In this document: in pieces, positions 1 to 6,716 of the stretch
Numbering within the stretch: the stretch's first letter is position 1
Layout of the letters: each line of letters starts with the position of its first letter
From: CAIYRG01 sp035318785
GTDB lineage: Bacteria > Pseudomonadota > Alphaproteobacteria > Micropepsales > Micropepsaceae
Assembly: GCA_035318785.1 (NCBI GenBank)
Contig: DATHDZ010000142.1
Location: 1-13,684 of the forward strand
DNA: 13,684 nucleotides
Direction: 5' to 3'
The notes under the pieces: model-generated
Seen by the model: the letters and a program-made list of their open reading frames with translations, nothing else
What the model was told of the DNA's origin: nothing
The model's database searches: none
Translations under genes and position numbers: made by a program

Positions 1-84
1 GGCCAGCGAGAAGCCGACGACCAACGCACCGACACCTTTGAGGAAATGCCGGCGGGGGAAAGCGTTTGGGAAACCAGCGTTCAT
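1..84 (-). CDS. Molybdopterin-binding large subunit of an IorB-type molybdenum hydroxylase, N-terminal 28 residues with Tat signal (partial)
   Basis: Only the first 28 codons lie in the window; the gene continues off the left edge. The ATG at 84-82 follows a GGAGAA ribosome binding site with about six bases spacing, 10 bases after the stop of the 2Fe-2S subunit gene. The visible residues form a textbook twin-arginine signal: residues 10-16 read PRRHFLK, followed by a short hydrophobic stretch (GVGALVVGFSLA) that runs to the window edge. Large subunits of the two-subunit isoquinoline 1-oxidoreductase/aldehyde dehydrogenase type (IorB-like) typically carry such a Tat signal and follow an IorA-type 2Fe-2S gene, which is the arrangement here. 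The assignment therefore rests on the signal peptide plus the neighbour, not on catalytic motifs, which are outside the window. The mature enzyme would be folded with molybdenum cofactor in the cytoplasm and exported to the periplasm. Confidence 0.72.
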   Translation of the reverse strand, partial: MNAGFPNAFPRRHFLKGVGALVVGFSLA

Positions 85-94
85 GGCTTTCTCC

Positions 95-562
95 TCACGC
101 TTCCGACGCGCGTTTCACGGCGCGCACGATTCTGAGGTGAGTGCCGCAGCGGCAGAGATTGTTCTGCAGCGCGTTCTTGATCTCGGGCACGCTGGGTTTT
201 GGATTCGTTTTCAAAAGCGCCGCGGCCTGCATGATCATGCCGTTGATGCAATAACCGCATTGCACCGCCTGTTCTTCGATGAAAGCGGTCTGCAATTTGT
301 GTGGCTTCTCCTTCGTGCCCAATCCCTCGAGCGTGACGATCTCGTCTCGCGCATTGATCGAAGACAAAGGCCGCATGCAGGACCGCACTGCCTCGCCATT
401 TACGTGAACGGTGCAAGAACCGCATTGGCCCAGACCGCAGCCGAAACGGGGGCCATGCAGGCCGGCGTCGTTGCGCAGGATGTAGAGCAGCGGCGTGGCC
501 GGATCATCGACGGTCGCCGTCACGGATTTTCCGTTCACGCGCAAGCTTCTCGTTGTCGCCAT
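95..562 (-). CDS. 2Fe-2S subunit of a two-component molybdenum hydroxylase (isoquinoline 1-oxidoreductase alpha / IorA-like)
   Basis: The 155-residue protein carries both iron-sulfur domains of the molybdenum hydroxylase family. The N-terminal plant-type ferredoxin cluster is ligated by C42, C47, C50 and C62 (FGCGLGQCGSCTVHV, then SCMRPL). The second, all-helical domain uses C102, C105, C137 and C139 (QCGYCINGM and NNLCRCGTH). It passes electrons from the molybdopterin subunit to an external acceptor, since no FAD subunit accompanies this pair. The CGYCINGMI and CRCGTHLRI wording is closer to IorA/nicotinate-dehydrogenase-like small subunits than to CoxS. I place the start at ATG 562-560 (MATTRSL...), which gives the usual family length; an in-frame ATG at 607 would add 15 residues without family support. 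The protein has no signal of its own and is probably exported by riding on the Tat-tagged large subunit downstream. Confidence 0.88.
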   Translation of the reverse strand: MATTRSLRVNGKSVTATVDDPATPLLYILRNDAGLHGPRFGCGLGQCGSCTVHVNGEAVRSCMRPLSSINARDEIVTLEGLGTKEKPHKLQTAFIEEQAVQCGYCINGMIMQAAALLKTNPKPSVPEIKNALQNNLCRCGTHLRIVRAVKRASEA

Positions 563-659
563 CGAATGCGTCTCGTTTTGCAAAGGGCGCAGGAATTGCA
601 CCCTCATCTTACATCGAAGCTGGTGTGCTGCCGAATCTTCGCCGATTTACCTTTGTGGC

Positions 660-1544
660 TCATTCCCGGTGGCGTGCAATCAGGCCGCGCAGATAATCGG
701 CGGCTGCACCGCCTTTGAGCGCCCGCTGCCACATGCCTTCCGCGGCGCGGTGGTGCAGGGCCAGGGCCTCAGGTGCCGAGGTGATCATGGCGACGCCGAC
801 GCGCACATTGGGTTCCTCGCCGAGCCGGAACGGACTCAGCGACAGCAATTGGCGGTCCGGCTGGCGGAAAATCTGAAAGCCGGTGTGCGGCAGCGTCTCC
901 GGCACGATCCCGATCTGTACGCCGATGGGGCCCTCCTCCATGATGCGGGCGAAATGTTCCACTTCCGCGCGGGCGAGCGCGCGGCGTTCTCGACGCAATT
1001 TGTCGGGAAGGTCGAGGCGCCCCACCATGCCGTTGATCAAGAAGCGGCTGATTTCGGATGCCGCGATCAGATTGACGACGGCCGGTTGCCGGCGCCGGTA
1101 GGTTTCCTTGCGCTGGGTGAGCACGGCCATGATCTCTTCGACTTCGGCCTCGGCCCGGGCGCGGTCGTCGACATTTTCGGGGATGCTCTCCTTCAAAAGC
1201 TGTCCCAGGACCGCATTGAAAGCGTCCGATGCGAGCAAATAAGAGAGCGGACCCGCCAGCACGATGATGTGTTCCGCGGTCTCTTCGATCTGGCGCATGC
1301 GCTCGAAATAGGTGACGGCGGAGGCGATATATTCGACGCCGACGCCCAACAGAGTCGGCAGCGAGACCTGCAGAAGCTCCGCCAGTTTTTCCAGCGTGTC
1401 GATCTTCACCACTTCGCCTTTTTCGAAACGGTAAAGTGCGGTGCGCGAGATGCCAATGCGCTTGGCAACCTCTTCGGCGGAGAGGCCCGAGCCCAGCCGG
1501 AACGCCTTCAGCCGATTGCCGATATCGTCAAAGCGCAAGGGCAA
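660..1544 (-). CDS. XRE/Cro-type helix-turn-helix transcriptional regulator with a long C-terminal effector-like domain
   Basis: An N-terminal HTH_3 domain of about 55 residues starts at FDDIGNRLKAFR. The recognition region reads LSAEEVAKRIGISRTALYRFEKGE, which is typical of XRE regulators. Roughly 230 further residues show no motif I recognise; they are helical in character, charged and without cysteine clusters, and may bind an effector. The open frame can begin at GTG 1559-1557 (299 aa), but TTG 1544-1542 sits six bases after AGGAGA (1551-1556) and gives 294 aa, so I prefer it. Either start lies inside the end of the molybdopterin-subunit gene (stop at 1530-1528), so the regulator is co-transcribed and probably translationally coupled with the operon. 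The likely role is ligand-responsive control of this operon or of the iorAB-like pair 97 bases downstream. Family call is firm; target and ligand are unknown. Confidence 0.87.
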   Translation of the reverse strand: MPLRFDDIGNRLKAFRLGSGLSAEEVAKRIGISRTALYRFEKGEVVKIDTLEKLAELLQVSLPTLLGVGVEYIASAVTYFERMRQIEETAEHIIVLAGPLSYLLASDAFNAVLGQLLKESIPENVDDRARAEAEVEEIMAVLTQRKETYRRRQPAVVNLIAASEISRFLINGMVGRLDLPDKLRRERRALARAEVEHFARIMEEGPIGVQIGIVPETLPHTGFQIFRQPDRQLLSLSPFRLGEEPNVRVGVAMITSAPEALALHHRAAEGMWQRALKGGAAADYLRGLIARHRE

Positions 1545-3885
1545 GGCGCTTCTCCTCACGACGGGCCGTTTGGACCGCCGCCACGATTTCGGCCGGCGTC
1601 ACAGGCGTACGCGCAATCCTGACACCGAAGGGTGAAAGCGCATCCTCGATCGCGCTCATAATGGCGGGCGCGACCGGCATGACACCGCACTCACCCACAC
1701 CCTTAACGCCAAGCGGATTGAGCGGCGACGGCGATTCCATATGCAGCAGGTCGATCCGGGGCGTTTCGGTCGAACCGACCAGAAGGTAATCGGCGAGCGT
1801 CGCGGTGATCGGCTGACATTCGGCGTCGAAGCCCATCCATTCATAGAGCGCGTTGCCGATACCATGCGCGACGCCGCCGAGGATCTGGCCATCGACGATC
1901 ATGGGATTGATGATGCGACCGCAATCATGGGCGATGACGAATTTCCTGATGTCGACAGCGCCGGTCTCGGGATCGACCTCCAACTCCACGGCAGCCGCAC
2001 CATTGGCGAATGCCATCTCGTCGCGCACGTAGGACTCGGTTGCCTCAAGACCGGGAGAGATTCCCGCCGGCAATGCGAGTCCGGGTATCCCCGCCACGGC
2101 ACGCGCGACATTGCCGAGGGAAATTGCGGTCTTGGGCTGCGCTTTCACCTGAATCATGGCGCCGTCGATCTCAAGCGAATCCACAGCCATGTCCAGCAGT
2201 CTGGCGGCGATGGTGAGCACCTTGTCGCGCAATTTGACCGCGGCGAGATGGGCGGACGATCCCGCCATGACGGCCTGGCGGCTGTTGAAACCGCCGAACC
2301 CCATGGCGATGCCGGCCGTGTCGCCGGCAGTCACGTGGATATTGTCCATCGTGCCGCCAAGCTGATCGGCGACGATCTGCGCGAGCATGGTTTTGGTGCT
2401 CTGGCCCATGGCGGCAGCGCCGGAATAGATTTGGATCTTCCCGGAAGGCCCGATGCGCAGCGTGACGGGCTCGAAGGGTCCGCGTCCCGTGCCCTTCACG
2501 AAATTGGCGAGACCGACGCCGAGGTAACGGCCTTTCGCGCGCGCCGCCGATTGGCGCGGCTTGAAACCCGCCCAGCCAATCGCATCCAGCACCATTCTTT
2601 GACATTTCGGATAATCGCCGGAATCGAGCACCACCGGCATGCCGCCGCGGCTCTTGAGCGGTTTGGTGTAGGGCATCCTTTCGCCCGCGATCAGATTGCG
2701 GCTCCGCACCTCGGCACGATCCAATTTCAACTCTCGCGCCACGCGATCCAAGAGCCGCTCCATAGCGAACGCGCCTTGCGGCTGGCCCGCGCCGCGCACG
2801 GGCGTCACCGGCACCTTATTGGTGAGGGCGAGCTTCACGTTCAAATGATAGGCCGGCACTTCATAGGCCAGCGTCACGGTCTGAGCGGATTCATAAGGTA
2901 GATTCACCCCGCGCGCCGTATAGGCGCCATGCTCGTGGATAAGCGTGCCGCGAATGCCCAGAATGCGCGCGGACTCATCGACCGCGATGGCGATGTCCCA
3001 GAACTGGTCGCGCTCTTGCGTCGAAGCGACGAAATGTTCGCGGCGGTCTTCGATCCATTTCACCGGCCGGCCCAAAAGAATCGCCGCCAGCGGCACTGCG
3101 ACATCTTCGGGGTAGAAGATCAGCTTGGGACCGAAGCCGCCGCCGACATCGGGCGTGACGACACGCACTCTGTTCTCGTCCCAGCCGAGCATGTCGGACA
3201 GAAGGCGCATCGCCATGTGCGGCGTCTGGGTTGAACTCCACAGAGTCAGCCTGTCTTCCACCGGATCGTATCGGGCAACGGCGCCGCGGCATTCGATGGA
3301 ATGGCCGCCGCCGCGATGCTGCCAAAGCATTTCGCGAAAGACGTGCGGCGCGTTGGCAAACGCCGCAGCGATATCGCCATAGGCGACATCGAATTCCGCC
3401 AGCAGATTGTGAGGCGCGTTGCGGTGAACCGTGGCTGAGGATTTCTCCAAGGCGGTCCGCGCATCCGCAACGGGGGTGAGGAGTTCGTATTCGACGTCCA
3501 CCAATGCCGCCGCGTCTTCGGCGATATAACGGCTGTCGGCGACCACGATGGCGAGCGGTTCGCCGACATGGACGACCTCGTCCTTGGCCAGAACGGGGCG
3601 GTTCACATCCTGCCGGTAGCTGGGGCTCGGAAGTCCCACGATCAAACGGTCGATCCTGAGATGCGGTGCGAAATCCGCCGCCGTGAAAACACCAAGCACC
3701 CCGGGCACAGCCAATGCGGCCTTCGTGTCGATCGAAAGAATCGCCGCGTGCCCCTGCGGGCTGCGCACGAAAGCGGCATGGGCGAGTGAAGGAAAACGGA
3801 TATCGTCGACGAAACGGCCTTTGCCGGTCAGCAGCGCGGGGTCTTCGAGGCGGCCGACGCGATTGCCGAAGGTCCGTGGCCTCAC
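1528..3885 (-). CDS. Molybdopterin-binding large subunit of a xanthine dehydrogenase-family hydroxylase (CoxL-like, not CO dehydrogenase)
   Basis: This 785-residue subunit binds the molybdenum cofactor and hydroxylates the substrate; it forms a complex with the FAD and 2Fe-2S subunits encoded just upstream. Visible landmarks are the N-terminal VGRLEDPALLTGKGRFVDD (10-28), the cofactor-binding PDVGGGFGPK (255-264), VRGAGQPQ (363-370), MGQSTK (493-498), and GVKGVGECG (726-734), whose E732 aligns with the catalytic glutamate of the family. The form I CO dehydrogenase loop AYRCSFR is absent: the equivalent region reads VRGAGQPQ, so CO is an unlikely substrate and an aromatic or heterocyclic compound is more plausible. 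The GTG start (3885-3883) overlaps the stop of the 2Fe-2S gene as GTGA and is preceded by AAGGA six bases away, indicating translational coupling. There is no signal peptide, so the enzyme is cytoplasmic. Confidence 0.93.
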   Translation of the reverse strand: MRPRTFGNRVGRLEDPALLTGKGRFVDDIRFPSLAHAAFVRSPQGHAAILSIDTKAALAVPGVLGVFTAADFAPHLRIDRLIVGLPSPSYRQDVNRPVLAKDEVVHVGEPLAIVVADSRYIAEDAAALVDVEYELLTPVADARTALEKSSATVHRNAPHNLLAEFDVAYGDIAAAFANAPHVFREMLWQHRGGGHSIECRGAVARYDPVEDRLTLWSSTQTPHMAMRLLSDMLGWDENRVRVVTPDVGGGFGPKLIFYPEDVAVPLAAILLGRPVKWIEDRREHFVASTQERDQFWDIAIAVDESARILGIRGTLIHEHGAYTARGVNLPYESAQTVTLAYEVPAYHLNVKLALTNKVPVTPVRGAGQPQGAFAMERLLDRVARELKLDRAEVRSRNLIAGERMPYTKPLKSRGGMPVVLDSGDYPKCQRMVLDAIGWAGFKPRQSAARAKGRYLGVGLANFVKGTGRGPFEPVTLRIGPSGKIQIYSGAAAMGQSTKTMLAQIVADQLGGTMDNIHVTAGDTAGIAMGFGGFNSRQAVMAGSSAHLAAVKLRDKVLTIAARLLDMAVDSLEIDGAMIQVKAQPKTAISLGNVARAVAGIPGLALPAGISPGLEATESYVRDEMAFANGAAAVELEVDPETGAVDIRKFVIAHDCGRIINPMIVDGQILGGVAHGIGNALYEWMGFDAECQPITATLADYLLVGSTETPRIDLLHMESPSPLNPLGVKGVGECGVMPVAPAIMSAIEDALSPFGVRIARTPVTPAEIVAAVQTARREEKRLALAL
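1551..1556 (-). promoter_or_regulatory. Ribosome binding site that favours a TTG start for the XRE regulator
   Basis: On the minus strand AGGAGA is followed by GCGCC-type spacing of six bases and then an in-frame TTG at 1544-1542. The upstream GTG at 1559-1557 overlaps this site itself and has no comparable purine run before it, so the TTG is the better start. Confidence 0.55.
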
Positions 3886-4376
3886 GGAGCTTCCTTGACC
3901 GCCTTCAAGCGCTGCGCCGCATCAAGCGCGGCCGCGACGATCCCCTGATAGCCGGTGCAGCGGCAGAGATTGCCCGAGATCGCGATGCGAACCTCCTGCT
4001 CCGTCGGATCGGGATTGTCGCGCAGGAATTCGATCAGCGTCGTCAGCATGCCCGGCGTGCAGAAGCCGCATTGCAGGCCGTGATTGTCGCGGAAGGCTTC
4101 CTGCAGCGGGTGCATCTTGTCGGGCGACGGTGCGATGCCCTCGACCGTCAGAATCTCGTGCCCGTCCGCCTGCACCGCCAGCATCAAACAGGAACGCGCA
4201 GAGAGGCCGTCGAACAGGATGGTGCAAGCGCCGCACACGCCATGCTCGCAGCCGAGATGCGTGCCCGTCAGCCCTAATTGTTGGCGCATGAAATCGGCGA
4301 GCGTGTAACGGACCTCCACCTCTTCTTGGTATTTCTTGCCGTTGATCGTAACGGCGATATTGCGTTTCTCACCCAT
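3882..4376 (-). CDS. 2Fe-2S subunit of the cytoplasmic molybdenum hydroxylase (CoxS-like)
   Basis: The 164-residue protein has the two iron-sulfur domains of CoxS-type subunits. C43, C48, C51 and C63 (GCEHGVCGACTILFDG and SCLML) bind the plant-type cluster; C103, C106, C138 and C140 (QCGFCTPGM and GNLCRCTGYQGI) bind the second. GFCTPGM and CRCTGYQ are the classic wording for the CO dehydrogenase/xanthine dehydrogenase small subunit, and differ from the IorA-like paralogue at 95-562, so the two small subunits belong to separate enzymes. It shuttles electrons from the molybdenum site to FAD in the medium subunit. ATG 4376-4374 lies two bases after the medium-subunit stop, with GGGAGAG upstream inside that gene's end. 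Length is normal for the family. Confidence 0.96.
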   Translation of the reverse strand: MGEKRNIAVTINGKKYQEEVEVRYTLADFMRQQLGLTGTHLGCEHGVCGACTILFDGLSARSCLMLAVQADGHEILTVEGIAPSPDKMHPLQEAFRDNHGLQCGFCTPGMLTTLIEFLRDNPDPTEQEVRIAISGNLCRCTGYQGIVAAALDAAQRLKAVKEAP

Positions 4377-4378
4377 GC

Positions 4379-5245
4379 TCAGGCTCTCCCTACGCGGCCA
4401 TGCGCCGCGACAAGTGCCCGGCGCGACATCACCGCCGCCAAATGCTGGCGGTAGGCTGCGGGAGCATGCACGTCATCGATGGCATCCACTTTCCGGCATT
4501 CCTCGCAAAGCTGCCGGAACAAATCTTCGGAAGGCGTGCTTCCGACCAAGGCCTTTTCCACATCTTTCATGCGAATTGGCCCAACCGCGACACCGCCCAA
4601 AGTGAGCGAGGCGCGTTTGATCTTTCCGCTCGAATCCATTTCCAGAAGCGCGGCCGCCGAAGCGATGGCGAAATCGCCGTGCCGGCGGGCAAATTCCACA
4701 AAGCCATAGCCGTGGCCGGTTGGCCAGCGCGGGAATTTGACGGTGGTCAGGATCTCATTCGGTTCGAGCGCGGGGGTCATGAAGGCGACCGGAAAATCGG
4801 CGAACGGGATATCACGCGTTCCGCCGGGTCCGGCGACGGTGACGGTCGCATCGTGCGCGGCTGCCATCGTGACGAGCTCGGCCGATGGATCGAGATGACA
4901 GAGAGAGCCGCCCACGGTGCCGCGATTGCGCGTCTGGCGATGGCCGACATTGAGGATCGCCTCATGAATGAGCGGGAAACGCGCCTTGACGACATCGGAG
5001 AATTCGAGATCGCGCTGGCGGGTCATGGCGCCGACTTCGAGCACGCCATTGCTCTCCCGCAAGTAGGAGAGCGCTTCGATCTTGTTCAGGTCGATGATGT
5101 GATCGGGCAGCACATAACGCATGTTCAGCATCGGCATCAGCGATTGTCCGCCCGCCAGGAGCTTGGCGTTCTCCAGGCGCGAGAGCAGACCCACGGCATC
5201 CGCGACATTGCGCGGATCGTGATAGGAAAATGGAGGTGGTTTCAT
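4379..5245 (-). CDS. FAD-binding medium subunit of the cytoplasmic molybdenum hydroxylase (CoxM-like)
   Basis: At 288 residues from ATG 5245-5243, the protein matches the usual CoxM length. The two FAD-binding signatures are plain: LLAGGQSLMPMLNMR (29-43) and RNRGTVGGSLCHLDPSAE (106-123), followed by the CO dehydrogenase flavoprotein C-terminal domain (GGVAVGPIRM onward). It takes electrons from the 2Fe-2S subunit and passes them to an external acceptor such as NAD+ or quinone. The open frame extends upstream to 5404, but those 53 extra residues lie inside the UbiD-family gene and resemble no CoxM N-terminus, whereas MKPPPFSYHDP is typical; AGGA stands nine bases before the chosen ATG. It starts 16 bases after the decarboxylase stop. 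Order M-S-L is that of many CO dehydrogenase-like operons. Confidence 0.95.
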   Translation of the reverse strand: MKPPPFSYHDPRNVADAVGLLSRLENAKLLAGGQSLMPMLNMRYVLPDHIIDLNKIEALSYLRESNGVLEVGAMTRQRDLEFSDVVKARFPLIHEAILNVGHRQTRNRGTVGGSLCHLDPSAELVTMAAAHDATVTVAGPGGTRDIPFADFPVAFMTPALEPNEILTTVKFPRWPTGHGYGFVEFARRHGDFAIASAAALLEMDSSGKIKRASLTLGGVAVGPIRMKDVEKALVGSTPSEDLFRQLCEECRKVDAIDDVHAPAAYRQHLAAVMSRRALVAAHGRVGRA

Positions 5246-5261
5246 CGATTCGAGTCCTGTT

Positions 5262-6689
5262 TCAGGCGCGCGGCAGGAGCTTGGCGAATTTCGCGCGGAT
5301 TCTTTCATCCAATGCATGCGAATTGCGTACCACTTTCGGGAAACTGTCTTTGCGCGACCAGGGTCTGCAAGCGTCGATGACGACGCGCGCATTGCGGCGG
5401 TCATCCTCGCTGTAGACCATCGGGTCGAGCACCGTGCTCCAACAGCCGCGCAGAATTTCCAGATCCTCGCGCGGATCGAAGCGCGTGCACATGGCCCAGA
5501 TCACCTTGTCGATGTCGGCGGGATCTATGTCGTCATCCACCACCACCACGAAGCGGTTGGCGTAAGCGCCGGCATGGCATTGCGAAGCGACCAATCCGGC
5601 CTGTTTGGCATGACCGCCGTAAAGCTGCTTGATCGCGACGGTGAGCCAAAGCCGGCTGCCGCCCGCCTCATGCGCCCACACGCCTTTGACTTCGGGGATG
5701 CCGGCGGCCTCCAACTGATTCCATACCGCGCCGGAGCGATAGGTGCCGCGATAGAAGGAGTCATCGTCGGGAGGTACGCCCGGAATCGCCCCCATCAGAA
5801 TGGGATTGTTGCGATGCATGAAGGTTTCAATGCGGATCGCGGGTTCCTTCTTCAGACCGCCGGCGTAATAGCCGGTCCATTCGCCGAGCGGCCCTTCGGT
5901 GATCAGATCATTGGGGTGCACGAAACCTTCGAAGGCGATTTCGGCATGGGCAGGAATGGGCAGGCCGGTGCGCGGGCCGGCAATCACTTCGACGGGCTCA
6001 CCGAGCAATCCGCCCGCAGCGTCGTATTCATTTTTGCCGTAGGGGATTTCCAACCCCGCAATCATGAACAGAGTTGGGTGCATGCCGCAGACGACCGCGA
6101 TCGGGCATGGCTCGCCCTTCTCGTGATAGCTGCGCATGATGAGATCGCCATGTTTGCCTTTGGAGCACATGACGGAAGCGACATTCTTCTCATGCGCCTG
6201 CACGCGATAGGCACCGTAATTCACCCAGCCGGAATCGCGATGCTTCATCACCACCATGTCGCCGGTGCCGATGTAATAACCGCCGTCCAGCTCATGCCAT
6301 TTGGGAACGGGAATTTTGAAGATGTCGATGTTCTTGCCTTCGTGGACGTTCTCGAAGAGCGCGCCTGATTTCACGGTGGACGGCGGGATCATCCTGGCGT
6401 CCTTCATGTAGCGCCGCCAATAATGCACAAGCTCGATGGCACTCGAATCCGCAGGATTCCCGAGCGTCAGATGGATGCGCCGGATCGAGGTCAGGATATT
6501 GGCGAGCACGCGGTGTCCGCGCGGATAGCCGGGGACGTCATCGAACAGAAGCGCCGGATTGCCGGTCTTGCGTTGATAGAAATCGACGATGCCGCCGATT
6601 TCCTCCTCGCGATCAGCGCCTGAGACATGCTGGATCTCGCCCGCGGATTCCATTTTGGCGATCCAGCTTCTGAGATCCTGACTGCTCAA
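5262..6689 (-). CDS. UbiD-family prenylated-FMN-dependent decarboxylase
   Basis: The 475-residue protein is a full-length UbiD-family (de)carboxylase, acting on aromatic, heteroaromatic or alpha,beta-unsaturated acids in the cytoplasm with prFMN. The catalytic Arg-Glu-Glu set is seen as R162 (NYGAYRVQ) and E265/E270 (TEGPLGEWTGYYA). N157, H180 (KGKHGDL) and E221 (NEYDAAGGL) stand where the metal and prFMN-phosphate ligands N168, H191 and E233 lie relative to R173 in Aspergillus Fdc1, so the active site looks intact. The start is TTG 6689-6687, backed by a strong AGGAGGA five bases upstream; no ATG stands nearby in frame until M13. No UbiX (prFMN synthase) gene is in the window, so the cofactor must be supplied from elsewhere. 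The location directly before the CoxM/S/L genes suggests that decarboxylation and ring hydroxylation are consecutive steps. Substrate is unknown; involvement in ubiquinone synthesis is unlikely in this setting. Confidence 0.94.
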   Translation of the reverse strand: MSSQDLRSWIAKMESAGEIQHVSGADREEEIGGIVDFYQRKTGNPALLFDDVPGYPRGHRVLANILTSIRRIHLTLGNPADSSAIELVHYWRRYMKDARMIPPSTVKSGALFENVHEGKNIDIFKIPVPKWHELDGGYYIGTGDMVVMKHRDSGWVNYGAYRVQAHEKNVASVMCSKGKHGDLIMRSYHEKGEPCPIAVVCGMHPTLFMIAGLEIPYGKNEYDAAGGLLGEPVEVIAGPRTGLPIPAHAEIAFEGFVHPNDLITEGPLGEWTGYYAGGLKKEPAIRIETFMHRNNPILMGAIPGVPPDDDSFYRGTYRSGAVWNQLEAAGIPEVKGVWAHEAGGSRLWLTVAIKQLYGGHAKQAGLVASQCHAGAYANRFVVVVDDDIDPADIDKVIWAMCTRFDPREDLEILRGCWSTVLDPMVYSEDDRRNARVVIDACRPWSRKDSFPKVVRNSHALDERIRAKFAKLLPRA

Positions 6690-6693
6690 CGCG

Positions 6694-6700
6694 TCCTCCT
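6694..6700 (-). promoter_or_regulatory. Strong ribosome binding site that fixes the TTG start of the UbiD-family gene
   Basis: The minus strand reads AGGAGGA then CGCG-type spacing of about four to five bases and TTG. This is the best Shine-Dalgarno match in the window and is why the rare start codon is accepted. Confidence 0.7.
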
Positions 6701-6716
6701 CGATGCCGTCCGCAAT

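Noticed and set aside
563..607. N-terminal extension of the IorA-like subunit starting at 607
   Set aside because: The extra 15 residues are not seen in the family, and the MATTRSL start gives the normal length.
495..1622. Plus-strand open frame of 375 codons across the regulator region
   Set aside because: It runs antisense to the XRE regulator and the IorA-like start, with no family signature or ribosome binding site.
1741..2901. Plus-strand open frame of 386 codons
   Set aside because: It lies wholly antisense to the CoxL-like subunit, whose motifs are clear on the other strand.
5246..5404. N-terminal extension of the CoxM-like subunit starting at 5404
   Set aside because: The 53 extra residues lie in another frame of the UbiD-family gene, and 288 residues from 5245 is the normal CoxM length.
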